Shown: positions 49,501 to 63,575 of the stretch, in pieces
How positions within the stretch are numbered: the first letter of the stretch is position 1
How the letters are laid out: each line of letters begins with the position of its first letter
Assembly: GCA_013399695.1 (NCBI GenBank)
Contig: VXAU01004938.1
Coordinates: 1,252,791-1,316,790 of the forward strand
Source of the DNA: Formicarius rufipectus
Taxonomy: Eukaryota > Chordata > Aves > Passeriformes > Formicariidae
DNA: 64,000 bases
Direction: 5' to 3'
Position numbers and translations under genes: made by a program
The notes under the pieces: model-generated
Databases searched by the model: none
The model's input: only the letters and a program-made list of their open reading frames with translations
What the model was told of the DNA's origin: nothing

Positions 49501-50454
49501 TGTGGCTTGACAATTAAAACTTTAAAAACCAAAAATATCCCTGGATTTATAAGTCAGCTTAAAAGTTACTGTGTTTTCCCACAAAGATCAATGCTATTCT
49601 TTGTGCATGTGTGACTTGGTATAAGCTGGCATTGTTTGTCTTCTGTTACAGGTTTAAAAGATTCCTTCAGTGTGGTAAAGAAGAACATAGATTGAGTATA
49701 AGCAATTTTGGTTTTAAATGTTGTACATGTGCTGTGCTATCTTTTTCTGTAGTGCAGCAGTAAATTCTTCCTATCACACTGAAAGGTAAGCATGTTCTAT
49801 GTTTCAAATTTTAATAAAAACATAATCAAAAATGCTTTTTATACTGCAGTATATGTATGTAGCACACACTCTATTCCTATGGGATACAGTATATAATGAG
49901 TAAAGAGATTACTTTATATATCATATAGGACTCCTCAATATGAATATGAATTATGTCCGTGCAATGGTTTTGTATATCTATCTTTTATTATGTGGCACAA
50001 TTTGCTGTATTTTCCTCAGGGCACAGCTTGAGCTCAGTTACCACCTCTGATTTTTGTGTGGATAATAAAATATTTATAGTCTTCAAAATTAGGTGCTGAG
50101 ACAGTGATTAGTGTGGTATGACTGAACATCCAACTAGAAAAGGGCATGACATTTTGCACATGCATTAACACATACTGAACTTATGCACCCAAAATCTCAA
50201 TTTGTGTGTACGTACAGGCTTGTGATTCCAATTCAGCAGATGCTTTCTTCTTAACCATGAAATTCCTCCTGCAGTTTTACCTGGCCATTGAATTCTTATG
50301 TTTGGAAGATATTTGACCACTGCAGCTCTGCTGTGTGGGATGCTGCTGGGACACAATTGAGGGAGGCTGTGATTTTTCTAATTCCTTATTTAGATTACAG
50401 TGTGATTGCTTTGATGTAATTTTCTGTGTGCTTCTTTCTTACGTGGATGATACC
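49501..50454. other. Unique AT-rich DNA, no gene seen
   Basis: No repeat or coding sequence was recognised. Confidence 0.5.
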
Positions 50455-50570
50455 CTAAACCCCAACAGACCCAGAGGAGACTGTGGCACTCCACTAGTGC
50501 TTTTGATCAGGTCCGTTTGCCAAAATACCTTCTCCTCTCACTACGTCTTGTATTGTGCTCCTAGTGGCCA
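50455..50570. mobile_element. Possible ancient LINE fragment
   Basis: A 'ccaacagacccagaggagac' segment followed by 'tgtggcactccactagtg' is close to a phrase of an old dispersed amniote repeat ('cagacccctgtggcactcca', then 'ctagtgacc'), possibly the same family as 25045-25180. The flanks do not extend the match clearly. Confidence 0.33.
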
Positions 50571-53500
50571 CTTTTAACCATAGACAATTTCAGTGTCTTA
50601 CAGATAAATGTTTTGGAGACAATTCAGGTCAGAAGTCCTGTGTAAAAGTAGAGAAACCTTTAAAGCCACTCATCTGTATAAATGACATTTTAGGATGTGA
50701 CCCTACTTTCCATAACTTGTAGACATAGTACTGAATTCTTGCCTGCTTGCCTTGCTTGATTCTAATCTGTTTTTTTAAAGGGGCCACAAAAGCAGACATT
50801 GCTTTACATAACCCATCATACCAGAAAGGTGTAAGTTTCTTCAGTCCCCAAAGATTAGATGCAGGCTTATTTCTGCCAGAAAGTGCCCCTTGAACATTGG
50901 ATTTGATTACAGGAAGCCTTCACAGAGCCCTCAAGGATATAACCAAATTCTAGCATAATTCATTAATCTGTTTGTTTGTTTGTTTGTTTGAATAGAAACA
51001 AAATTTCTTAATATTTTGTCCTTGAAAACTGGGAGGAGTGTGAGGTGGGGTGTGAAAAGGCTTCTTCTATGAAAAACTGTGCCTTGATAATTACGAAGAA
51101 ATGAAAGGTGATCCTAGCACTCTGTGAGCCCTTGAAAGTAGTAGATAATACAGCAAAAAAATTGATTGCATGATACTGACCCAAAGGACTTATACATTTG
51201 CATGTTCCTTTAAAATTACAATAGTAGTATCCTAAAGTATTCCAGTTATTGCGGCTCATGATTCCTCTTCTAGTATCCTCCTTTTCTAAGGGAGCAAAAA
51301 ACACGTTTCCTCCCTTCCCAGAAGTAACAGAAACCATCATTTCTGTGGCATATACATGTAATATAATAAACTAGCTGTTAGCAACATGATTAGCTGAGGC
51401 TAGATTTATTTTCCCAACAAAGCTGAGAAGATTTGGAATGGTGAAGCAGCATTGATTAGACACTGTGTTTTGCCATTGGATATCTAATTTAATATTAGTT
51501 AAACTTGATCAACAATTCAAGAGTTTAGGGTCACATTATTAACAGAAAACATCAATCCTTTGGATAATTCAATTAAAAAACATCAATAAAAATCTAATTT
51601 CAAAAGTCACTACTATACCAATATACCATATCCAGCAGACAGAAACTGCTCAGCCACCATTGAATCATTGCCTGTTTTAATAAGTATTCAGAAATTATAC
51701 TGAGACTTCAAAAGAAATTGTAAGGAATTGTTAGCAGGTTTATTAATGTTTTATGTTTTATTAAAAGTTTGGGTGTACATTTCACAATGAGCAACATCAA
51801 AAATCAGACTTTCTGCCTGTAATTTTGCTTCCTCCTGTCTTTCTGCCTTTGGGATTCGCTCTTTTCCTTTCATCAGCTGCCATTTTCAGCAGCATGCAGT
51901 AATTTCATGGCTCATTGCAAGCGCTGAAAACCTTTGAAACCACAAATGCTAACCTACCTGGCCTGCAGCCATTTAGGAAGAGATTAATTTAGCAAACAGA
52001 AGCAAAACACTTTCTACTTCTAGCCTGTGCATAATTTCACTTCTATCTATATTTATTTTACAGTGAGCAGCGTAATGACAATTTCAGTAATTGCAACTCT
52101 GTAAAAATTTGCCTACCTAGCTTATCTCACTATCACAAGACTGTGAGTCAGTCAGATTAGAAAAAGTACAGCATGTGAAACTGCATTGGTTGCCTTCCAA
52201 AATATGTGTGCCTTATATAAAACTTAAGTGATGCCTTGCACTTATTTGTATACTTATCTACAGGACAATGGATTCTCCATGATGTTTGCTTGAGATGTGT
52301 GTGCCTTTTTAATGCGCTGTGATTTATGGGTGCTTTTTCCCGTACAAAAAGATCAGCAACACTAGTAGGCTGCAAGTGCCAACCCATTTCTGCAGACTTA
52401 GTTACAAATGGCTGTTATGGTGCTGTCAAGCAATTTGAACAGAACTGAAAGTCCATCTGGGGCAAATCTAAGCTATCATGCTTGGAATGAATTCAAATTC
52501 AAAATTAGCCTACAAACTGCTAGCTGAAAAAAAAAGTTCAAAATGTTTTATTGTTTCCAATTTGACTCAAAGATCAAATTCTCAAAGTAAACACAGAAAC
52601 TTTTCTTCAAATCCATTTTTTATTTCATTTGATCAGTATATTCAGAACAAGATGTATAATGCCAAACTTATAAATATTTAGTTATACAGTAATATAGCAA
52701 CTGTTTGATTTTCCTGTTTCTCTGTGATTTCTCTCAGTGCTAAGTATCCTACTTCTTACTAAGTTTGCTGAGCATCAAGGTTTCTATGTTTATCCTCTGA
52801 CAAATGTAAATGTTATAATAATTGAACCCAAAGTCTTTGTTGCCATGTGCTATGAAAAAAAAAAAAAAAAGGGAGCAACAAAGAGTTGTAGTAACATTTT
52901 CAGATACACAGGAGAAAAAAGATTTCTCTACAACTCCCATGTCTGTCTTGATAGCCAGCATGATGGCCTCAGGTACGAGGAATCCCTAAGGTATCTCACA
53001 GCTTCTGACTTCTATATTGGTATCCTGGCACTGGGAGCAGGGCAATCTGGTGCCGCTTCCTGGCAGTCATTGCTCCAGGCTGAGCTGGTTGGAAGGGACT
53101 TCAGTGACCTTGAAAGACCTTGTGCATGGCAGTCATTGGGTAAGGATTTTGACTGCAGGATTATGCAGTGGTACTTTCTGCCATGAGGGGCTGCAAGAAG
53201 ATTGCTGCCAATGACATAGAGGGAGATGGAGTCAAAGGGAGAGAGTGGGCTCCTCAGCATTGGAGATGAAATGGTTTAAAGTGCATAGTGTTCCAACTTT
53301 TTACGTGAGAGTAATGAAAGAGCAATTGAATATCATTGTTAGCTAGCTTTGATGCAATTCAGATACTTTTAGATCAGCAAAAGGAAAGTGTAGAGCATTA
53401 AACTTGTTTATGCAGTGTTTTTATAATAGCTAATTCATTTAAGCATACAGATACACAGACGGCAGTGGGATGACTGGCCAACCCACACAGATGTACACCT

Positions 53501-56464
53501 CCAATCTGGCATCCCATAACATTCATAAAATATGTCAACACAGCCTGGATTCCTTCCATAGTTTATGTTAAACTATTGGTGTTCATACCATACAAGCAAA
53601 ATATTTCATGTTGTTAAAATTTGTGTCCCTAGTAAATAAATAGAAAAACTAAACTAAACACATTCCCTCTAAATGCACAAGCCGTGTGCAGCAGCATTGA
53701 ACCAATATGTACTGCTTGTACTATAGTAACATTGGAGAAAATAACATTTGTAGAGCTGTTTATCATGTAAGCAAGTGGCAATATGGAGGTTCCTATGTAT
53801 TATGAGTATTTTGCTTTTAGCAGTAATGTCCCTAGCACAGTACCCTCTTTAGTTACTAGAGCAAGTAGGGATGAAAAGGATGAGGTGAGGGACATGACCA
53901 TGTGTAGGGAGTCTCATGGCCTAGTCATGGTCCTGTATTGCTGCCCCATAGCCTTGCACTGCCCCTTTCACTCACCCTCTGCTACAGGCACCAGCAGTTG
54001 GCATAAACCAGCTTTGTTTGGCATGGAGTGTCCTTGAGCAGTGGGAAGGCAACAGCTCTGCTGAATATGAGTAAGTGCAGATGCTCTAGTGCAGGATAAA
54101 GGCCAAGAATGAGTCTGGTGCTCAGGGTGTAGGAATAAAAGCTGAATCCTATTTTTAGACCAGAATTCATCCAGAACCCTGAATGTGAAGTATATTCACA
54201 GACTGATTCCTCATGATCCACTGAGCACTTGAGAAGTCTTCACACAATGCTGTCAACAGTGCTTGTTCCCCTGGATACGATGGCAGAGCTATCCCACATC
54301 CCCTCAGCAGGCTTATCCTATCCCCATTTTGCAAAAGACCATGATGGTCCCGGACACTGTGGACAGTCAAGAAACTTGGCTTCTCTTTGGGTAGCACAAC
54401 AAATATTTCCCTTTCTAAAAAGGAGAAACCAGAAGGGTCATTGCAGACTAATAATCAGTGGTTCTTGCTGTAGACTTTTGACACCTTGGTGCTTGCCCAC
54501 ATTTGTTTTTGGACTTGTTTACAGGAGATCTTCTCTGGACATCTTTTGCAAGTTCCCTAAGCATGGTTGCTTAAAATGTTGCAGTTCCATGGACCTCTGA
54601 TATTTATATATTTATATATTGTTATTGAATGATTAAATACTTTTATATTTTTATTTAGATTGGTAAATTATGTCACTAATAACTTGTGTCACTAATATCT
54701 AATCATGTAAAGTAAAATAGATTTGTGTAGTAGAGACATTGTAGTATATTAATATATAGTAAAGTAGATCTATAAACTATGTTCAATGAATAGTATTCCC
54801 CATTAACACACATCTCTGCATTTCAGTCATTCCTGAGCTATGACAAAGACCAATCAAGTGAATGCACAGTAAACAAATCATCATTTTGCTCAGGCTGTGC
54901 AATGTAAAATACTTAGTGAAATTAGTATTATTATTGGTGCTGTCTGCAGAAGCACTGTAGGATTAGGCAGATGTTCAGGTGTACCCTCACCTTTCCCTGA
55001 TTAGCAAACATGCCCATCAAGATACAGGACTAGTGTGGAGGAAAGACAGAAATACTTGATCATTAATACACGAATACAAAAATACACTGCTGTTAGACAT
55101 GCAGAAGTCAGTAAAACCACATGGTGCTTGGAGAGGATTGAATTATCTTCAAGCACTACCATCTAATTAAATATGTATATATTTCTGGGGCCTGAGCTCT
55201 GGAAAGAATTCCTATTCAAGAGAGAGTTTAAGCATATGCTTAACTGCAGTATGGGGGCTTGGAGGAGGTATTAGTATGTGTAGTCAAAAAGTACATTTAG
55301 CAGATGAGAAGAAAAACTTGTTTCACAATCAAGACTGATGACAGTTTGCTATAGGTTAATCAATTGCCTGGTTTCATTACTTCATTTGAAGCTGATTTTT
55401 TTCTTTTCTGCTAGATGGTGCAAAACATTGTTATAAACAAGAAAATTGTTCTTTTTGATTAACAGATGGCTTGAGACTAGCCAAAAAAGTTATTATTTTT
55501 TAAATTAAAGGAAAAACATTCCTTGTTGAAACCTCCTATGTTGCAGTTCATCCAAGGGAAAATTTATTAAAATGAAATTATAAACTTGTGAAAAACAGGA
55601 TTTATAATGGAAACACGGATGCAGCCATAACTATAACCCTGCCATCTATGCTGCTATTATTTACTATGGTAACATTATAAAAAAAATAAAAAAAAAACAA
55701 CAACCTACACTGTTTGGGCCATTATCCTTACAGTTTTCTTTTCAATACAAATCATTATATTTATTATCTGTCTTCTTGTATAGAGGGTATGGAAAAGGCC
55801 AATCAAAAGCAGAAGAAGCCTGCTTTTCAAAAGGAAATTGGACCTATTTCTAATTCTTCTTCTTTATCAAATACAAGGAGTCAAGATATTCTTGTGAAAA
55901 ATTGTTTCATGTAAGATAAAAGTGCAGATTATTGGTACGAAAATTACACACTTTTCCCTACATCTTGAAGATCCTTGGGAGATACCGCTGGTTTTCCTGA
56001 GAGATTTTTATCTTATTCACAACTGTCTTTCCTTTTAGGCTCCAAGCAGCAGGTGCTGGGGCTCTGAGTATTTATATGGGAATACACTGCATAATTCAGC
56101 TATTGTGACTCACAGAGATGTCTTAGCAATGTAGTACCTTAGAATGAATATTGCACAGAGTATTGGGGGAGAAATTATATTTTTAGAAATAAGCTGTTCT
56201 GATTTACAAGGTGAAGAAAAACAAAACGGAGTTTGGGCTTGTTTCTCTATTTCACGACTTTTTCCTTTCTCTGTGTCTGGAAAAAGTATGAATCTCAATA
56301 CTGTTGTTCCTACCTCCTTGGAAATCATCATAAACATACCTGTACTTTTGTATATTATCAGAGTTATTGACAGTAGTCTGGTAGGCAGACCACAATATAT
56401 GAATACAGAGCCCCAGTGCCTGACTTACACAGTGGCCTTTATAATTATTACTCATAAATATGTG
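50571..56464. other. Unique AT-rich DNA, no gene seen
   Basis: A (TTTG)n run of about 20 bp lies near 50971-50990 and an A run at about 52855-52870. The 149-codon plus frame 52737-53186 crosses that A run and has no known domain. The segment 51780-52140 is a candidate conserved non-coding element on the basis of its texture only. A TATATTTA-rich patch lies at 54600-54660. Confidence 0.45.
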
Positions 56465-56498
56465 CCAGTTTTTTAACTCTTCCAGTTTTTTAACTCTT
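56465..56498 (+). repeat. Perfect 17-bp tandem duplication
   Basis: The 17-mer 'ccagttttttaactctt' occurs twice head to tail without a mismatch, pointing to a recent local duplication. Confidence 0.9.
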
Positions 56499-59054
56499 TC
56501 AAGCTGTAAAAGGGATGTGCTGAAAGTTAACTCTCTCTTATGTATTGGACAAGAAAACCTTCCACATAAAACATGAAAAAAGCCTTGAAATTTTATTTAG
56601 ACAGTGTTTCATGACTGTTGACACATCACTAACCTGAGATGAAACATCAGGTTATGTGGAAGCTCTTTCTTTTTTCTTCTGAAACCCCCATTTTACTATT
56701 AGAGATCTATTTAATATAACACAGTATGATTAATCCATATTTACAGTAACTTTTTACTGTGTTCTGTTTATCTGTGGTAAGATACCACGTATTAAAAGCA
56801 TGGCTGGGACCTGTAGTGAGTCAATATTAATACCAATGGTTTAATACTATTATCTGCATGACAACTATGCTTGATTCAGTAAACATTCCTGACATTGTAA
56901 ACATGGCAAATATAACTGTTAATACAAAGTAGGCAAATTGATTGACAAATAACATGTTTAGAAATAGAGATCTCTTAGACACTATGGATCAGTTATTTAC
57001 TAATAACTGGTGGGATGCTCTGACTTGATTTCCACCAGTTCAACTAAAGAAAAAAAAAGCCACTTTACAACTGCTGCTTGATGAAACAATATTTCTGGGG
57101 TTTTTCTTCAGACTATGTTGCCAGTTTAGGAGTATGATCTCTATACAAGAACGCTGTGTCACAACTGGAAAATGATAATGCTGCGAAGACACAGTTGTAT
57201 TTTTCAAGTTACAACACCCAAAGTACTTCACAGAATTTGATGATTGCTTATGACAATTAAAAAAATCACTGTATTTATTAGGAAACTAAACATTGAACCT
57301 AAGAGTTAACCCAAATGGATTTTATTTTAGACTACCTATTGTTATCTCAGAGTATGTCAATATTACGTGCTTCAAAAGAATGGATAGGAAATGTTTATCA
57401 GTAGACAATGAAGGCAAATAGATTGTTTATGACAGTATAGGGAATACATTTCTTGGCAAGATTTTGAAGTGCAGTCAGGAGGGTCATTCTTGTGGCTGCT
57501 TTTGTTGACATTCATCATAACTGAACATCTAGATTGTAAAATATGTAGTGTTTTTGCACCAGGTGATTCTCTAGGTACAGCATACTGTGTTTGTATTGGA
57601 CTTTGACGGCACAGTCACAAAAGATAGGATGTTCAAATACTGCATATGCCACTGCTGCTTCTATTTTCAGTGTGTCATGAATTGCTCATTGCAATTTACA
57701 AATGACTACCAAGCTTTAATTTGTTTCTTTCCCTCTCAGATTTTCTGAGTATAGCTGGATATATTTTTTCAGTATTCTTGATCTCCCCTTATTTTTTATA
57801 TTAAAGCCTAGGATCATATTTGGAAAATAAATAAAGATTTTTTTAGATATATTTAAAAATGCCTCACAACATAAAGGAATATTAATATTTCAGTTTGAGC
57901 TTATTTGCAAATTCTTAGATAGTTTTTGCTAAACTATTGTCTTAATGCATTAATTTTACCACACCACAAATCCAATGTCAGGCAAGGTAAAATCATGTAG
58001 TGGATATGATCAAGGAATATTGCTGTTGTGAGGATTACAGGAATATAGCTTGTTTCATAAAAATACTGAATTTAGTATCTCCCCATTTTGCATGTTAATG
58101 CCTCATTAGTAGGATAGGGAATTCCAGTTTTAACAAGGTCTATAAAAATTGCTGAACAATAGGCAGCAAAAGGAAGCTGGTGAAGCAACAACCTCATCCC
58201 TAGCCAGGCCCTTTATTTCAGTTATTTCAGCACCAGAATCTTTACAACTAGACACCAAAAATAACAGTCTCAATGTATGTAACCATTGCAGATAGTACGG
58301 CACATTGTATTTATTACTGAAGTTATTAATGGTATTGTATTTATGAGACTGAAAAATGGCATTTCCTTTATTTACTGCAACTTACATGGCTGTTTCGTTC
58401 TACCCTGAGCTTGCCCGAAGGAACCTGTTAATGATATTTATCTTTTTCATTTTAAGTAGTCATTCCTCCTGTTTCAGAACAGGCTGGCTTTGTTCAGCTG
58501 CTCCATGCATCAAGCAGTGGTAGCACAGACCTGCACAGCCTCCCACTATGCTCCATCCTTCTACAAAGCAACCATATGCAAGATTTAGACTAGGTAGAGC
58601 AGACACATTTTTATTCCTTCCATAGGTTGAAAGTGGATGTAAAATAAGGGCTGTTCTGATTTGGCATCATCTTGTACCTACTTTGCACTCAGCAGTGTGA
58701 GTTCACAGCTGGTTCAGAGCAAAACAAATTCAGGCATTATCAGCACAGATACATTTTTACAGAATAAAGTATTGTCAGCATGCCACACTCTCCATGTTTG
58801 ATTAATGTGCACATTCAATACAAATCAGGACGGTCCTCCAAAGAGCTCAGTTCGTGTAATTGAGGCCAAATTTTAGGAATTGCTGATTGGTGAGGTGATT
58901 TTGAAAATGTGGCACTTTACAGAGAGATGGGTGCCTTGCTGCTTTAATGTCATACAAGGTGTTACAGATCTTTTGGTGCAGATCTCTTGTTTGAAGGTGA
59001 AATCTTAAAATGCACACAGATGAGAGGGGCATCTGTGGTTTGTTTTAGTTTTTC
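56499..59054. other. Unique AT-rich DNA, no gene seen
   Basis: Only chance open frames of at most 63 codons. No recognised repeat. Confidence 0.5.
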
Positions 59055-59083
59055 ATTTATTTATGTATTTATTTATTTAGTTA
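59055..59083 (+). repeat. Short (TTTA)n microsatellite
   Basis: An imperfect TTTA array with interruptions (TTATG, TTAG). Confidence 0.8.
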
Positions 59084-60696
59084 TTTGCTCCCATATGTGC
59101 CTTAATAAAAAAAAATAAATTATTTCAACATCACAGAACTTCTGTGAAGGAGACAGTAACACACAACTCTGAAGTAGTGGAAAACTTGAACTAAGAACCC
59201 AGTTGTGATACAAGAGTAAATATCTTTGACTCCCGATTTGCAGCCTAAAATGCAGAGAGGAAATATGAGATGATCTGCTCCAACTTTTAAGTGGTATTAA
59301 TGAAATCCAAGAAAGTGCAACTCACAGGATAAGAAGACAGAAGAAGGAAGCTGGAGGTTTGTGATAGGACAGGGAAACTATGCTAACGGAACAGATATGT
59401 AGGGGGAACCGTAAGTTACAAAACCGGAGGCCTATTTCTTACAGACTTCTCTTTTTGGCCTTGTGGTCTAGCCACAAGACTACACTCCTTTTTCTCATTT
59501 TTTAGAATTATTAGCCTTTTAATCAAATCTACCTAAACGAAAAGAGTCAGAAATATTAAAAATATAAAGAGAAAAGAAAAAATTTAGGTGAAAATTTTGG
59601 GAACTGGAATGCCGTGAAAGTATTTATGTATAAAAAGCTAACTAAGAATTTATGATTAAGTTAGTATAATGAGTGAAAAGAAGACTTTGAACAGGAGAGA
59701 AAGTCTTTTTGGATTTCCTAACTATATTATATCCAGATACAAGGCAGAGGACGAAATACATCTTTAAATGAGTCTAAATGTAAATAAACGCTCAATAAAT
59801 TGTTCAATTTGGTTAAATCAGAGAAGAAAGCAGCTTTGTTCTACAGCATTTCAAAGGGCATTAAAGATGCTTGGAGCTGCACGTATATGAAAACCCCACC
59901 CTCTTCATTGCTCTCAACACTGAAATCCATTATATTCAGTAAAAAGAACTTGGCACTAAAATATCTGAAGATTAAAAGTATGTGGAGATGTTTAAATCAT
60001 CAGCCTTTACTGATAGGTACTTCAAGAGAAATCACCTAACATTTAGATCAGATACCTACCATCCAATCTGAAAGAAAGCTATTAAAATTGTTCTTGCTCT
60101 CCTTTGTAAGTTTGCCAGAGTCTCACATGGTATGGTGCATCATGTTGGCATACAGCATGATGCTGCATAAACAACAAGACTGTATTGTACATCATCAGAA
60201 ATATGTGAAAATTCATTTGGATCTGCCACCAGCTATCAATTTCAACAAGGAATGTATCTGGTTTGGCTTAATTAGAAAGAATGAAAGCAGGGCATACAGG
60301 TCAGCCTCCCCAGTGCTTGCACACCATTGGAAGTTGTGCTCTGTCACAAACATTTTCTCTATAAAACATTCCACTTCCCACTTCAGTATCAGTACCATGT
60401 CCGATACAACTCTTGTAGTCACAGTTTGCAGAGTGACTTAAAAAACAGATATTCAGATTTTGTTTTCCAGGTCAGCCAGAGGAATATGTTCTTCTTTTCT
60501 GTTATACAGTCTCAGAGATGGTATATTTCTGGCTTCAGTGGTGTTCTGGCTCCTGATTCAGAGCAATGCAAAAGCAAGTAAACTCAAAATTCTAGGAAAA
60601 GTTAGTCTTTTACTCTGAAACTTGGTGTCATTGCATTTTTCACCTAAGATGTGGCCTTCCGTGCTTGACTTTTGCATATTTGCGCAGAGTAAACAT
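59084..60696. other. Unique AT-rich DNA, no gene seen
   Basis: A 117-codon plus frame (60088-60441) is judged chance: no motif was recognised and it has no adjoining splice-like context that stands out. Confidence 0.45.
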
Positions 60697-60736
60697 ATAC
60701 ATACACACACACAAGCACACACACACATATATATGT
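60697..60736 (+). repeat. (CA)n/(TA)n microsatellite
   Basis: An interrupted dinucleotide array: ACAC units broken by one AG, then a short run of AT units. Confidence 0.88.
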
Positions 60737-63291
60737 TTATATGTTGTTACACAGATCAGAATTATAATACTTTTCATACAGAATCATCCTCTGCCACTGC
60801 CATTCAGAAGAAAAAAAATCTTCCTTTCTCTCCTTACTTCATTTAAGGTGGCTTTTTATTTTTTCATAAATTTTAAAAACTGCAAGGAAAACAGATTTTT
60901 AAAATATTCTTATGTCTTTAACTTCATACTGTTTCCAGTGCAGTTGCATTTTACAAAGTAATTGCATTACTACCAGCCCACCCAGATAGTTTGTGACCTG
61001 TTCTTTTACTAGTCTAAAGGTGACTTTCATTTTCATGTCAACTACTCTGTGCCCGTTTGGAGGTTCATTCAGTGAAATAAAATTGCCTTGCAATTATTTC
61101 TACTTAGAGAAATATGACAGCTAGAATTTTTATGTTAATTAATCTTTGTGGGGTTTTTTTTATTATTGTGCGTCTGCCTATCATAAATTTCCTTGCAATC
61201 CAGTTTTAATGCATTCTATAAATTATTGTGGTTTCTTCCAGGCCCAGCATGCCTTGCAAATAGTTGACTTTGCACAGATTTCTGTAGTTTGCTGTAGTAC
61301 CCCCATATGTGTAATTCAGCAGAAACGTTTTGCATCTCTGAAAATGCACATGATTAGGAAGGTTACTCATCATTAATGAACCTGTGCTCAGAGCATAATC
61401 TTATTATGAGTGTCTGTAAAAAGATCCAAATACATTTAAAAAAACTAAACAGTAATATCTAATTCATAACATACTGGACTAAGAGAACAAAGAGTGCTTT
61501 ACATTTCTTCTTGTTTTGCTGGCTCAGTGAAATTAGGAAGCCACTGCTTCCTCACCTGCATGCCCAGTTAAGGGCCATCTGTTTCCTGTTTAAATGTAGT
61601 ATCTTACATGGTTTTTCCAAAACCTCTTGCATTAATCAACACAATCCCAATAAACAGAAGCACCAAATCTTCCTTATCTTTCTTACTCAAGAAAGAATTT
61701 TGGTAGTTGCAACTTGACACATTCTCTCTTTACTGCAGTTCTTTGTTTACTCCAACATTAGCTTTTGTTCACTACATTTTTTTAATCTCTCATCTAGTTC
61801 TAGGCTGATTTTGCAAGCTTCCTGCAACAGCCTGAACTCCTTTCTGCTACTGTGGATTAAACCAATAATATGATGATTTTTTTCACTGATTTTAACCTGA
61901 GTCTGGTGTCATGTGTTGAACTTAAACATCTTCATGAATGTTGTTATATATTTAATGTTGAGTTAAAGATAATAAGGTCGAATGTATCCTTGATGTTATG
62001 CTTTGATGAAGGTAACAAATAATGAACACAGCCTGGCCTCCTTATTATCATGGTTTAGATTTACAGAAAATCATTGGTGGATAGATACTCCTGGTAGGAA
62101 GAATCAATGAGCCAAATTGGTTACTTGAGTTGGAATGAGATTTACACAGAGTAATAATACTTTTTATTATACCAAATAATTACAGTATTACAATGGCACC
62201 ACAATGAATGCAGGCACAATAAATACCAGGTCTCACCTTTAGAAAATATTATTCAATAAAGTACCATTATCATTGATATCAGGATACTTCTTTCATTTAA
62301 TTTTAAATAAAAATGAAGATTAATGAAGATATGCAAAAAGTAAGGCTCAAAAGTAGCTTATAGAAATGACTGAGTGAAGTATTTAATTTCATAAATATAT
62401 GTACATACAAAGAAAGGCTTTGCAAGAACTTCATTAAGGTTTTCAGAATCAGCCACTCAAATTCTAGAAAAGATGTCTTGAGCATCATTGATCATTCTTT
62501 GCAGTCATTCAGGTACAGCCCTTAACTGCATGGCTGACATCTAGCAGTACACTGAGCCCTACCTCATCCATCGTACCTGAGGGACAATCTCCACTTCACA
62601 AGCTTTTGTTTCATATTTTGTTTTCTCCTCTTTGCTCAGTGTGTGCTGTGAGACTGTATTTCTTGCATGTTTTTTATACCTTCCATAAGGCAGTTGGTTA
62701 TTTTGGGGTTTATAGCTGGTGCCTGTTGGTAGTAGGATAGCTGTAATAGCAGAAGGGAGATTCGTGCCATTGCTGCAGTGGCATAACATGGAGTTACAAC
62801 ACCCAAAAGTGCATACCATGCAGTGCCTCCTACAAATCCTGCCCTGCCAGCAGTGCATCTGACTGCTTTGACAAATTGTTTCTCTTAAAGGCAGTATTTG
62901 TTCTCAATAAGTCTCATCATGTGGGAAGTTGTGGTACTGTTATTATTTCCAGGCTACAGATGAAACAAATTTTGATGAAAATAGAAAACTTGCTCTAATT
63001 TTGGACTCTCAACCAGATATACTTAGGATCTGGTTTTTTTTGAGCCCTTGGTGGACTGTGGCATCCTTGCATACATACAAACACTCTTTAATTTTGATCA
63101 GACTTAAATGTTTACCATTTCTAATATTCAAACATCCCAGTTTGAAATTTGGACCTAGTAAATAAATAAAATATAGTTATTCACCTCTTGTGGAAAGTCT
63201 GGTTTAAGTCATTGCCCAGCAACACTCAATAATCCTGCCACTTCATGCAATAAATTTTGCTTCAGCCAACCCTTTTCTCTGTAGTCCTGAT
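60737..63291. other. Unique AT-rich DNA, no gene seen
   Basis: Two overlapping minus-strand open stretches lie at about 62559-62890. One contains a hydrophobic segment. The other ends near a CAG/GTACG donor-like site at about 62580. No protein family was recognised, so no gene is called. Confidence 0.4.
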
Positions 63292-63575
63292 CATACAATC
63301 GTATGGGTTGGAAGGGATGTTCAAGATCATCTAGTTCAACTCCCCTTCCATAAGCAGAGACACCTTCCAGTAGACCAAGTTGCTCAAAGCTCCATCCAAC
63401 ACAGCTTTGAACCCTACCAGGGAAAAGGCATCCACCCCTTTTCTGAACAGCCTGTTCTCATGCCTCTCCACCCTCGTAGTAAAGAATTTCTTCCTAATAT
63501 TTAATGTAATTCCATGTTGATTCTGCACACAGACATCTGACCTTTCTTATTCCCAGTCTAGTGGGTCACTTGATG
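63292..63575 (-). mobile_element. CR1 LINE 3' end, antisense
   Basis: On the plus strand it reads as the reverse complement of a CR1 3' end: 'tcatacaatcgtatgggttg', 'gaagggatgttcaagatcat', 'ctagttcaactccccttcca', then 'gagacaccttccagtagacc', 'caaagctccatccaacaca' and 'gtaaagaatttcttcctaat'. The minus frame 63331-63528 holds remains of the ORF2 C-terminus, including the expected 'RKKFFTTRVERHENRLF' segment. It is 5'-truncated near 63575, with an uncertain edge. Confidence 0.92.

Noticed and set aside
48879..49532. 170-212 residue open frames
   Set aside because: They consist almost wholly of N from the assembly gap.
53088..53125. CR1-like phrase 'ggttggaagggacttcagtg'
   Set aside because: The match is confined to a few bases with no supporting CR1 sequence on either side.
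52737..53186. 149-codon plus-strand open frame
   Set aside because: It crosses an A run that gives a Lys stretch, and no family was recognised.
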